Positions 1 to 8,100 of a stretch of DNA of 37,657 nt are shown in pieces. Position 1 is the stretch's first letter. Every line of letters starts with the position of its first letter. The notes beneath the pieces were generated by a model. It was not told where the DNA came from. It saw only the letters and a program-made list of their open reading frames with translations, and made no database searches. The DNA lies in contig DASRHK010000108.1 in NCBI GenBank assembly GCA_035650495.1, positions 1 through 37,657 on the forward strand. Reading direction: 5' to 3'. The position numbers and the translations under genes are program-made. The DNA is from DASRHK01 sp035650495 (GTDB lineage Bacteria; Pseudomonadota; Gammaproteobacteria; Nevskiales; Nevskiaceae).

Positions 1-825
1 GCACAGCGAGAGGAAGCCGCGATAGTCCTTGGTCAGCTCCGCCTGGCCCGGCAGCGGCAGCTCGTGGCGCGAGCAGATCAGCGCCGTCGACGAGCGATGC
101 TCCAGCCCGCCGTAACCGTTGCCGACCACGCGCGTCAGGAACAAGTACTCCGTGAGCTTCGGCTCCTGACCGAACAGCTCGCGCTGCTGATGACAGATGC
201 GGGTGAGATCCCGCGCGACGCGCGCCTCGTCGACCTGATGCGTCCCGGCGAGCACCAGCGCATGCGGCACGCCGTCGACGTCGAAGTCGATGCGCGCGAA
301 GTTGCCCATCTCGACCGGATGGTCGATCAGCTCTTCATAGCTCTCTGCGGCGAACCGGCCGAAGCCGAGCGCGTCGCGCCGCACGCCGGTGAGCGTGGTC
401 GCGAGCTTCCAGTTGCGCAGATCGGGAGCCGTCGGACGTGCGATCTCGACTTCGCAGCGCGCGGTCTCGGCTCCGACCGCGCAATAGAACACCGACGTGC
501 CGTTGAAGAAGCCGCGGCGCTGATCGAGGTACGCCTTGCGCACCGATTCGTCGAACGCGTAGACGCGGTAGTCGAGCGCGAGCTTGCCTTTGCACGGCGC
601 GCAACGCAGCGAGCTCTTGTCGATCCGCTCGAACGCGATGGGCTTGCCGTCGCAGGTCGCCTTGAGATCGACGATGTGCTTGGCGAAGTCGCGCACGAGA
701 TAGCTGCCGCGGATCCATCCGGGCAGGCGGAAGACCTGTCCCGCGGGATTCGGGGCGTCGACTTCGCAGCGGACGTGGAACAGATGCGCGCCGGCGTCGC
801 CGACGGCTAGGTGATAGCGGACCAT
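1..825 (-). CDS. M61 family peptidase (glycyl aminopeptidase type), N-terminal part, runs off the left edge
   Basis: The visible 275 codons start at an ATG (complement of 823-825) and stay open to base 1, so the C-terminal part lies outside the window. The N-terminus shows the M61 beta-domain pattern: an HYxLAV start, AHLFHV, then LPGWIRGSYLVRDFAKHIV at about residues 41-60. Late in the fragment (about residue 245) comes GGLEH, which in M61 enzymes lies upstream of the zinc-binding HExxH. The HExxH itself and the C-terminal PDZ domain are not in the window. There is no signal peptide, so a cytoplasmic peptidase acting on N-terminal Gly or Ala is likely from family knowledge. It follows the lipoprotein gene at 840-1760 by 14 bp on the same strand, so the two are probably co-transcribed. 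Family call is firm; substrate is inferred. Confidence 0.85.
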   Translation of the reverse strand, partial: MVRYHLAVGDAGAHLFHVRCEVDAPNPAGQVFRLPGWIRGSYLVRDFAKHIVDLKATCDGKPIAFERIDKSSLRCAPCKGKLALDYRVYAFDESVRKAYLDQRRGFFNGTSVFYCAVGAETARCEVEIARPTAPDLRNWKLATTLTGVRRDALGFGRFAAESYEELIDHPVEMGNFARIDFDVDGVPHALVLAGTHQVDEARVARDLTRICHQQRELFGQEPKLTEYLFLTRVVGNGYGGLEHRSSTALICSRHELPLPGQAELTKDYRGFLSLC

Positions 826-839
826 GGGCCGCGATTTTA

Positions 840-1760
840 TTAGAACGGGCAGAGCGCGCGGAATTCGTCGATCGTGTAGTGCATCGTCGCGGCGCCGACG
901 GTGGCGTCGACCGACTGATCGCCGTTGAACACGACCGACGCGGACTGGCCGTTGCCGTTCGACAGGTCGAGCGCGCCGTCGCTGACCGCGCCGCTGTCCT
1001 TGTTCACGCGCAGATCGCGCGCGGTCGCGACCGTCGCCTTGCCGACGCCGCAGTCGCCGCTCAAGCGGAAGTCGCCCGATTCGTTGACGAGGTAATCGCC
1101 GCCGTCGATCTTCACGTCGAGGCGATCACCGTCCATGCCGTAGTTCATGCGCGGATCGTCGTCGAGATCGGATTCGGCGCCGACGAGGTTCGCGGTCGCC
1201 TGCACTTCCTGCAGATCCCCGTGGTAATCGATCTTCACTTGACCTTCCAGCGTGCCGAGCTCCAGCGAGCGCACGTCGTTCGCCGGATCGCGGTTCTCGG
1301 CAAGCAACGTCGTGTCGTTCTCTCCGAGCTGCGCGCGCGCGTTGCTCCACGGATAGCCCGGCGAGGTGATGTCGGCCGACCAGAAGCCGTCGAGATAGCG
1401 ATCGCCGTCGAGGCACTGGTCGTAGCGCTCGCTGCGCGACGTGCTGCCGTTGTCGCTGGTCCTGGTGCCGCCGTCGGGACAGCTCTCGGTATCCGCTTTC
1501 GCGTGAGCGGCCTTGCCGGAGGCCAGCGTGTCGAGCGCGGATGCATAGAACAGCCGCGCGCCGATCGCGGCGCGGGCAGCGTCGTCGGGCGTGTCGAGCG
1601 GCAGCGGGCCGGTCGCATCGGAGAGATCGATGCTGCGGTCGAACGCGTACGGATCGCCGGCGAGCGGAGGCGCGGCGAGCTGCGGATCGGTGCTGGTGCC
1701 GCAACCCGCCAGCGGCAGCGCGGTCCAAGCAGCAATCGCCAATGTTCTGCGCGTCGCCAT
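840..1760 (-). CDS. Secreted lipoprotein of unknown function, paralogue of the protein at 28560-29675
   Basis: The predicted protein has 306 residues. I chose the ATG at 1760 because it gives a clean lipoprotein signal (MATRRT, hydrophobic stretch, lipobox LAGC with the lipidated Cys near residue 21); the reading frame is open further upstream, but that part overlaps the divergent gene at 1831. The mature part is rich in Asp, Gly, Ser and Thr, with a CPDGGT motif, another Cys in YDQCLDG, a Cys in SGDCGVG and a C-terminal Cys (ALCPF). The order CP-GGT, D-x-C, then a C-terminal block with SVVFNGDQSV followed by YTIDEF is echoed in the protein at 28560-29675 (ANVVFNQDGSQTV, then YTAAQL). I do not recognise the family. 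It is probably anchored in the outer membrane, facing the periplasm or the surface. Confidence 0.75.
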   Translation of the reverse strand: MATRRTLAIAAWTALPLAGCGTSTDPQLAAPPLAGDPYAFDRSIDLSDATGPLPLDTPDDAARAAIGARLFYASALDTLASGKAAHAKADTESCPDGGTRTSDNGSTSRSERYDQCLDGDRYLDGFWSADITSPGYPWSNARAQLGENDTTLLAENRDPANDVRSLELGTLEGQVKIDYHGDLQEVQATANLVGAESDLDDDPRMNYGMDGDRLDVKIDGGDYLVNESGDFRLSGDCGVGKATVATARDLRVNKDSGAVSDGALDLSNGNGQSASVVFNGDQSVDATVGAATMHYTIDEFRALCPF

Positions 1761-1830
1761 GATTTGCACTGCTCCCGGTCGGCCCCCAACCAGATTAAAC
1801 TTTACGCCTGAATTTTGGGGGGAACACACC

Positions 1831-2088
1831 ATGAAGCACTTCAGCCGCATCGCGGTGATCGCCGCGCTTTTGTCGTTTTCCGTCGTCGCCTCGGCGGCCG
1901 ACAGCAAGGACAAGAAGGACGAGCAGATCTGCACGTACGAAGCGGTCGTCGGCAGCCACTTCCCGCGCAAGGTCTGCACCAGCGCTTCGCAGCGCGCCGA
2001 GGACCGCAAGAATTCCCAGGAGCGCTTCGGCCGCATCCAGGACTTCAACAATCGCGGCATGAGCCCGGGCGGCTCGCCGGGACGCTGA
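1831..2088 (+). CDS. Small secreted protein with two cysteines, unknown function
   Basis: The 85-residue product starts at an ATG preceded by a purine-rich Shine-Dalgarno (GGGGGGAA, about 6 bases upstream). Residues 1-22 form a Sec signal peptide (MKHFSR, hydrophobic core, cleavage after VVASA). The mature part is short and polar: a Lys/Asp-rich start, then ICTYEAVVGSHFPRKVC with two Cys 15 residues apart, a charged helix with SQRAEDRKNSQE, and a Gly/Pro tail. The pattern of Cys, VGSxxP, Cys resembles small periplasmic proteins of unknown function that are common in gammaproteobacteria; that link is from memory. The cysteines could form a disulfide. It is divergent from the lipoprotein at 840-1760, with a 70-bp shared upstream region. 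Confidence 0.75.
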   Translation: MKHFSRIAVIAALLSFSVVASAADSKDKKDEQICTYEAVVGSHFPRKVCTSASQRAEDRKNSQERFGRIQDFNNRGMSPGGSPGR

Positions 2089-2110
2089 AGTCTCGCGGTT
2101 TCCGCGGGAA

Positions 2111-2129
2111 CCGGGCGCATCCGGCCCGG
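2111..2129. terminator. GC-rich hairpin downstream of the small secreted protein gene, possible terminator
   Basis: CCGGGC at 2111-2116 pairs with GCCCGG at 2124-2129 around a 7-base loop. A smaller hairpin, CGCGG-TTT-CCGCG, sits at 2094-2106, just after the stop codon of the preceding gene. No T-tract follows either stem, so intrinsic termination is doubtful. Confidence 0.3.
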
Positions 2130-2218
2130 GTCTGTAGGGCGGGAGCAACACATTCATCCGGCATTCAGTCCGGCCCGACTAAGCTCGGATCGCTCATTCG
2201 CTCACACGGAGTCCGAAC

Positions 2219-2959
2219 ATGCGTACAGGGAAAGGTTTTGTCGTCGTTGCGTTGAGTGCTGCGACGATCCTCGCTGCCTGTCAGAAGGCGGAGCAGGCGG
2301 CGCCATCGATCACCATCTCCGTCAGCCCGACGTCGGTGAAGGCCGGCGAGAGCGCCAACCTCACCTGGTCGGCGACCAACGCCACCGCTTGCACCGCGAG
2401 CGGCACCTGGAGCGGCACGCAGCCGTTGAGCGGCAGCCAGCAGGTGACGACCTCGTCCGCCGGTGCCAACGCCTACACGCTGATGTGCAACGGCCCGGGC
2501 GGCAGCGCGGCGAACACGGCCACGCTCGCGATCGCCGAGGCGCCGAAAGTCGCCGAGCATCGCGCCGAGCGTGCGGAGCTTGCGTCCGCCGAAGGCAGCA
2601 GCCGTCGCGCGCAGCAGCAGATCTGCCCGGATTGCGGCAAGGTCACGGCGATCACGCCGGTCAAGCAGAAGGGTGAGGCGAGCGGCATGGGCGCGGTCGG
2701 CGGCGCCGTCCTCGGCGCGATCATCGGCCATCAATTCGGCAGCGGCCGCGGCAACTCGGCGGCGACGGCCGGCGGCGCGATCGCCGGCGGCGTCGGCGGC
2801 TACGAAGCCGAGAAGGCGATCCGGTCGAAGACGGTCTACAAGGTGCAGGTCGCGATGGACGACGGCAGCACGCGCAACGTGACGCTGGCGACGCAGGAAG
2901 GATTGTTCATCGGCGCGAAGGTTCGCGTCGTGGGCAACGACGTCGAGCTGCGGGATTGA
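2219..2959 (+). CDS. Lipoprotein fusing an Ig-like domain to a glycine-zipper (17 kDa antigen-like) domain
   Basis: The 246-residue product starts at an ATG with GGAG 8 bases upstream. Residues 1-21 are a lipoprotein signal with lipobox LAAC (Cys21). Residues of about 30-105 form one bacterial Ig-like module (ITISVSPTSVKAGESANLTW, then TACTASGTWSG, ending in NTATLAI); its two Cys could pair. After a charged linker and ICPDCGK comes a glycine zipper at about residues 155-200 (MGAVGGAVLGAIIGHQFG and TAGGAIAGGVGGYEAEKAI). The C-terminus (YKVQVAMDDGSTRNVTL, FIGAKVRVVGND) matches the SlyB/17 kDa surface antigen-like C-terminal domain. It is probably an outer-membrane lipoprotein affecting envelope stability; that role is inferred. 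The Ig module in front of the zipper is unusual. Confidence 0.85.
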   Translation: MRTGKGFVVVALSAATILAACQKAEQAAPSITISVSPTSVKAGESANLTWSATNATACTASGTWSGTQPLSGSQQVTTSSAGANAYTLMCNGPGGSAANTATLAIAEAPKVAEHRAERAELASAEGSSRRAQQQICPDCGKVTAITPVKQKGEASGMGAVGGAVLGAIIGHQFGSGRGNSAATAGGAIAGGVGGYEAEKAIRSKTVYKVQVAMDDGSTRNVTLATQEGLFIGAKVRVVGNDVELRD

Positions 2960-2964
2960 TGCGG

Positions 2965-3010
2965 GTCGGCCTTGAAGGCCGACATCGGAACAGTCGCCCT
3001 GAAGGGCGAC
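2965..3010. repeat. Two consecutive perfect palindromes, REP-like
   Basis: The first palindrome is GTCGGCCTT-G-AAGGCCGAC at 2965-2983, a 9-bp stem with a 1-base centre. The second is GTCGCCCT-GA-AGGGCGAC at 2993-3010, an 8-bp stem. They start 6 bp after the stop of the lipoprotein gene, are separated by 9 bp, and share the outline GTCGSCC-TGAA-GGSCGAC. They have no T-tract and stand directly before a separate terminator. That favours a dispersed extragenic palindrome or an mRNA 3'-end stabiliser over termination. Confidence 0.6.
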
Positions 3011-3015
3011 CCACA

Positions 3016-3048
3016 GAGGCCGGCGGAAGCGCCGGCCTCTTGCTGTTA
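3016..3048 (+). terminator. Rho-independent terminator between the lipoprotein gene and maf
   Basis: GAGGCCGGCG at 3016-3025 pairs perfectly with CGCCGGCCTC at 3030-3039 around a GAAG tetraloop, followed by TTGCTGTT. It ends the transcript of the 2219-2959 gene and separates it from the maf-rng operon. The T-tract is interrupted, so efficiency is uncertain. Confidence 0.7.
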
Positions 3049-3061
3049 TACGCTTAACACC

Positions 3062-3637
3062 ATGTCGCCCCAGCTCTACCTCGCGTCGCGCTCGCCGCGG
3101 CGCAGCCAGCTCCTTGCGCAATTGCATCTGCGCTTCGAGGTGCTGCCGGCCGACATCCCCGAATCGCCCGCCCCGGGACAGGATGCCGAGGCTTATGTGC
3201 GCGCGATGGCGCTCGGCAAGGCACAAGCTGCGCGAGGCAATGCCCGGGACGATCTGCCGGTGCTCGGTGCGGACACCGAAGTCGTGATCGACGGCGAAGT
3301 GCTCGGCAAGCCGGTCGATCGTGCGCACGGCATCGCCATGCTGCGTCGCCTTTCGGGCCGCCCGCACGAGGTGTTCAGCGCCGTGACCGTGCTGCGCGGC
3401 GATCGCTGCGAAAGCGAGCTGTCGATCACGCGCGTGATCTTCGGCGACGTCGGCGCGGCCGAGGCCGATGCGTACTGGTCGAGCGGCGAGCCCGCGGACA
3501 AGGCGGGCGGTTATGGCATCCAGGGCTTGGGCGCCGTGTTCGTCAAGCGGATCGAAGGCAGCTACAGCGGCGTGATGGGCTTGCCGCTCTTCGAGACGGC
3601 GCAGCTGCTCGCGCGCTTCGGCGTGAAGCCGCAATGA
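3062..3637 (+). CDS. maf: Maf family nucleoside triphosphate pyrophosphatase (dTTP/UTP type, YhdE-like)
   Basis: The 191-residue protein is predicted to hydrolyse non-canonical or excess dTTP/UTP to the monophosphate and pyrophosphate, limiting misincorporation. It shows the family signatures in order: LYLASRSPRRSQLL at residues 5-18, PVLGADTEVVIDGEVLGKP at about 75-93, LSGRPHEVFSAV, EPADKAGGYGIQGLG near 147, and GSYSGVMGLPL near 170. The KAGGYGIQGLG form fits YhdE better than the m7GTP-specific YceF branch. The ATG at 3062 has no visible Shine-Dalgarno, while a TTATAC box sits at 3046-3051, so a leaderless or nearly leaderless message is possible. rng follows after 7 bp. In E. coli and Pseudomonas maf is preceded by mreBCD; here a terminator and unrelated genes stand in that place. 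Confidence 0.93.
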   Translation: MSPQLYLASRSPRRSQLLAQLHLRFEVLPADIPESPAPGQDAEAYVRAMALGKAQAARGNARDDLPVLGADTEVVIDGEVLGKPVDRAHGIAMLRRLSGRPHEVFSAVTVLRGDRCESELSITRVIFGDVGAAEADAYWSSGEPADKAGGYGIQGLGAVFVKRIEGSYSGVMGLPLFETAQLLARFGVKPQ

Positions 3638-3644
3638 CTCCACG

Positions 3645-5123
3645 ATGAGCACGGAAATCCTCGTCAACATCGGCGCCCGCGAGACGCGCGTCGCTCTGGT
3701 CGAGGGCGGCGTCGTGCAGGAGATCTATCTGCAGCGCGCCTCGCGTCACGGCCTCGTCAGCAACATCTATAAAGGACTGGTCAAGCGCGTGCTGCCCGGC
3801 ATGCAGGCTGCGTTCGTCGACATCGGCCTCGAGCGTACGGCATTTCTCCATGCGACCGACATGCTGTGCACGCCGCACATCGACAACGGTGCGCCGGTGC
3901 CGCGCGGCGACGCTCCGCCGATCGACCAGCTCCTGCGCGAGAACCAGGAAGTCCTGGTGCAGATCGTCAAGGACCCGCTCGGCAGCAAGGGCGCACGGCT
4001 GACGACGCTGCTGTCGATCCCGTCGCGCTATCTCGTGCTGCTGCCGTTCGATCGGCACGTCGGCGTGTCGGCGAAGATCGAGGACGAGACCGAGCGCGCT
4101 CGCCTGAAGGCCGTCGTCGACGCGCTGATGCAGCGGCTCGCGCCGCAATTCGGCGTGATCGTGCGCACCGCGGGCGAAGGCGCAGCCGAAGCGGCGATCG
4201 AGAACGATCTGCTGTTCCTGCTGAAGCTGTGGGATTCGATCAGCGAGAAGGCGCGCGCCGCGCGGCCCGGCCAGCTCGTGCACGGCGACCTGCCGCTGTC
4301 GATGCGCGTGCTGCGCGATCTGCTCGGCACCCAGGTCGAGCGCGTGCGCATCGACCACGGGCCCGAGTGCGCGCGCGTCGTCGAGTTCGCACGCGCCTTC
4401 GTGCCGGAGGCCGCCGATCGCATCGAGTACTACGACGCCAACGCGCCGATCTTCGACCTGTGCGGCGTCGAGGACGAGATCAATCGCGCGCTCGATCGCA
4501 AGGTCGAGCTCAAGTCCGGCGGCCATCTGATCATCGACCAGACCGAGGCGATGACCACGATCGACGTCAACACCGGCGCCTACACCGGCCATCGCAATCT
4601 CGAGGAGACCATCCTCAAGACCAATCTGGAGGCGACCCAGGCGATCACGCGTCAGCTGCGGCTGCGCAACCTTGGCGGCATCATCATCCTCGACTTCATC
4701 GACATGAAGAACGAGCTGCACAAGAGCCAGGTCTGGCGTGCGCTCGAGAAGGAATTGAAGCGCGACTCCGCGCGCACGCAGATTTACCCGTTCTCGCCGC
4801 TCGGGCTGGTGGAGATGACCCGCAAGCGCGTGCGCGAGTCGCTCGGTCACATCCTGTGCGAGCCGTGCGCGGCCTGTCAGGGACGCGGCACCGTGAAGAC
4901 GCTGGAAACGGTTTGCCACGAGATCTTCCGCGAGGTGCAGCGCGCGGCGCGCCAGTTCGAGGCGCGCGAGTTCCGCGTGATCGCCGCGCCGCAGGTGATC
5001 TCGCGGCTGATGGAGGAGCAGTCGCAGGATCTCGCCGAGCTCGAGGAGCAGCTCAAGCGCCCGATCCGGCTGCAGGCGGAATCGCTGTACCTGCAGGACG
5101 GCTTCGACGTGGTTCCCATCTAG
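3645..5123 (+). CDS. rng: Ribonuclease G
   Basis: The 492-residue protein has the length typical of RNase G (E. coli 489) and lacks the long C-terminal scaffold of RNase E. It cuts single-stranded A/U-rich RNA, matures the 16S rRNA 5' end and takes part in mRNA decay. The N-terminus (MSTEILVNIGARETRVALVEGG, shown here only as the family start) leads into an S1-like RNA-binding region with VLPGMQAAFVDIGLERTAFL. The catalytic metal-binding aspartates are visible in TTIDVNTGAYTG (Asp307) and IILDFIDMK (Asp350), spaced as in RNase E Asp303/Asp346. Near the C-terminus CEPCAACQGRG carries the zinc-link cysteines. The stop codon TAG is directly followed by the yhdP ATG with no spacer, which implies translational coupling. 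Confidence 0.96.
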   Translation: MSTEILVNIGARETRVALVEGGVVQEIYLQRASRHGLVSNIYKGLVKRVLPGMQAAFVDIGLERTAFLHATDMLCTPHIDNGAPVPRGDAPPIDQLLRENQEVLVQIVKDPLGSKGARLTTLLSIPSRYLVLLPFDRHVGVSAKIEDETERARLKAVVDALMQRLAPQFGVIVRTAGEGAAEAAIENDLLFLLKLWDSISEKARAARPGQLVHGDLPLSMRVLRDLLGTQVERVRIDHGPECARVVEFARAFVPEAADRIEYYDANAPIFDLCGVEDEINRALDRKVELKSGGHLIIDQTEAMTTIDVNTGAYTGHRNLEETILKTNLEATQAITRQLRLRNLGGIIILDFIDMKNELHKSQVWRALEKELKRDSARTQIYPFSPLGLVEMTRKRVRESLGHILCEPCAACQGRGTVKTLETVCHEIFREVQRAARQFEAREFRVIAAPQVISRLMEEQSQDLAELEEQLKRPIRLQAESLYLQDGFDVVPI

Positions 5124-8100
5124 ATGGAGCGCCGCCGCCGCCGCTGGTGGACGATCACCATCACGATGGTCTCGTCGCTGATCGTGATCGCCGCGCTGGT
5201 GAGCGGCGCGTTCCAGATCGCGGTGCGAGCGGTGCCCGGCTATCGCGACCAGCTCGCGCACCGGCTCGCCGAGCTGCTCGGACGACCGGTGTCCATCGGC
5301 GATCTGCGGCTCACCTGGCGCGGCTATTACCCGAGCCTCGACGTCGATCGCATCACGCTGATGCCCGGCGAGAATGCGCCCGACGCGATTTCCGCCGATC
5401 GGCTGCGCCTCGCGTTCAGCCTGCCGCGCCTGATCACGCGCGATCTGATGCCCACGCGCGTCGACCTGATCGGCGCCGAGCTCACCGTGAGCCGCGACGC
5501 CGACGGTCATCTGCACGTGAAAGGATTCCAGGCGAGCGCGAACGCACAGCCCGGCGCGCTGCTGGATCGGCTGCGCGAGATCTCGGCGCTGCGCCTGCAG
5601 AAGTGCGTGCTGAACTACAGCGACGAGCGCATCGGCGTCGCCGACTATCGCTTCGACATCGTGCGCGCCGAGCTCGATCAGACGAGCGATCACTTCGAGG
5701 CGGATCTCGAGCTCGACCTTCCCGCGAAGCTCGGTCAGGGTCTCTCTGTCCATGCCGATCTCGACGGTGATCTCGCGAAGCCCGAGACGTGGACCGGCCC
5801 GTGGGCCGCGTACCTGCGCGGATTGAGCGACGGTCCGCTGCTGCGGCCGTGGCTCGCGCAGGACGTTGCCGTCGAGATCGATCGCGCGCGGCTGCGCATG
5901 AAGGGGCAGATCGAGAAAGGCCGCGTTCCGCAGATGAGCGCGGAGTGGGAGTCGGGCACGGTCAACGCGCAGCGCGGCGACTTCCGTTATCACCTCAACT
6001 CGACCGCGGCGAAGGCGCAGATCGAGCTGCAGCCGGCCGGCTGGTCGGCGCACATCGAGCGCATGGACATCGACGGCGCCGGCGGGCCATGGCCGCAGAC
6101 GCACGCCGATCTGCACCTGCAGCGTGCCGGCGAAACGGCCGACTTCGGCATGTCGTCGGATTTCCTGCGGCTCTCCGACGCCGCGCCGTGGCTTAACCTG
6201 CTCGCCACGACGGAAAAGCTCGCCGATCTGCACGGCGCGAGCGGCGACATCGCGTCCTTGCAGGCGCGCTGGCATCACGAAGCCGGACAGGACGATCGCT
6301 ACAGCGTCGCCGCGAGCCTGAAGAACGTGCACGTTCCGGCGGACACGCGCAGCGCGGGTTTCGCGAATCTTTCCGGCGAGCTCTCCGCGAGCGAGCAGGG
6401 CGGACGGCTCACGCTCTCGCAAGTGCCGCTGTGGTTCGAGCTGCCGAAGGCGTTCCCGTCGCCAGGCCAATTCGACGCGCTCACCGCGCAGGTCACCTGG
6501 CAGCGCTCCGGCGACGACTGGACGGTGCGCGCGCCGGACTTCCAGTGGAAGCTCGCGGGCAGCGACGGTCGCGGCAGCTTGTCCGTGGTGATCCCCAAGG
6601 ATGGCTCGCCGGCGATGGATCTCGACGCGCGTTTCTCGGTGCAGGATGCGGCGCGCTTCAAAGGCTTCATCCCGTTCAAGTGGGGACCGGGCCTGCACGA
6701 CTGGCTCGATCGCGCGATCCAGACCGTGCACGTGCCGCAGGCGCAGCTGGTGATCAAGGGCCCGCTCGCGGACTTCCCGTTCCACAAGACCGACAATGGC
6801 ACCTTCGCGCTCGACATCGACGTGACCGACGCGCAGGTCGAGTTCCATCCCGACTGGCCGCCGCTGGAGCGGCTCGGCGCGCATCTGAAATTCCATGGCA
6901 ACTCGCTCGACATCTCGACCGACGGTGCCGCCATCCTCGGTGCGCGCGTCGGTCACGTCGAGGCGAAGTTCGCCGATTTCCACGACGCGCTCCTGGTGAT
7001 CGACGGCGACGTCGGCGGCGACCTGTCGAAGCTGTATCGGCTGATCGAAGCGTCGCCGTTGCGCAAGACGCTCGCGGCGCTCGTGCAGCACACGCGCGGC
7101 GCCGGGCCGACCAGCGTCGATCTGCATCTGAAGATTCCGCTGCACGACGCGCAGAACACCATTTCCGCCGGCACCATCAAGCTCAAGGACGTGAGCCTCG
7201 AGTACCAGGCGCTGAAGGAGCCGATCCGCGGCATCACCGGCGAGATCCATTTTGGTCCCGACGGCGTCGCCGGCGAGTCGCTGATCGCGCAGTTCTACGA
7301 GCTGCCGATCCACGCGGCGGTGAAGGCGATCACGCCGCACCTGTCGCGCGTGCAGGCGCAGTTCCGCTATGCGCCGCGCGCGGATGGCACCGGCGTGTCG
7401 TCGCTGGTGCCCGACTGGATCCTGCCCAGCGTCACCGGCGAGAGCGCGTGGTCGGCGGAGCTCGACGTCGGCAGCGAGGCGACTGCTGCGTCGCTGCGCC
7501 TGTCGACCGACCTGCAAGGCGTCACCGTGAAATTACCGGCGCCGCTGGCGAAGCGTCCCGAAGAGATTGCGCAGCTGCAGCTCGGCTTCTCCGGCGACGA
7601 CGCGATCCCGCTGCGCATCGGCGTGAACTACGTCGAGCGCTTCGCCGCCGATCTGCAGTTCGCCGGCAGCAAGGGCAACCTCTCGCTGACCAGCGGACTG
7701 CTGCGGCTCGGCCCCGGTCCCGCGGTCGCAACCGAGCCGGGCGTCGTGCTGGTCGGTCACACCGATCGCTTCGATCTCGGCGAATGGTCGGCGGCGCTCT
7801 CGAGCCCCGGCAAGAGCGATCGCGCGTCGATCCAGCTCAAGCGCGCCGAGCTCACCGTCGAGCATCCCATCGTCGCTGGCCAGACGCTGTTGCCGATCAC
7901 GCTCAAGTACACCCCGCAAGCCGACGGCTGGCAGGCCGAGCTGCGCGGCGATGGCGCCGAGGGTCGGCTGTTCTGGCAGAACGCCGACGGCGGCGCGGTG
8001 AAGGCGCAGCTGCAGCATCTCGCGCTCAACCTGCACAACGGCGAAGAGCCGTCGACCAAGGCGCCGGAGACTCCGCCGACCGATCCGGCCAAGCTGCCGC

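Noticed and set aside
2965..3039. CRISPR-like repeats
   Set aside because: Only two unequal palindromes with a 9-bp gap, no spacers of regular length and no cas genes.
3543..7517. A 1324-codon open frame on the minus strand opposite rng and yhdP
   Set aside because: Arg/Leu/Ala-rich composition without motifs, lying exactly antisense to two well-supported genes; an artefact of high GC at third codon positions.
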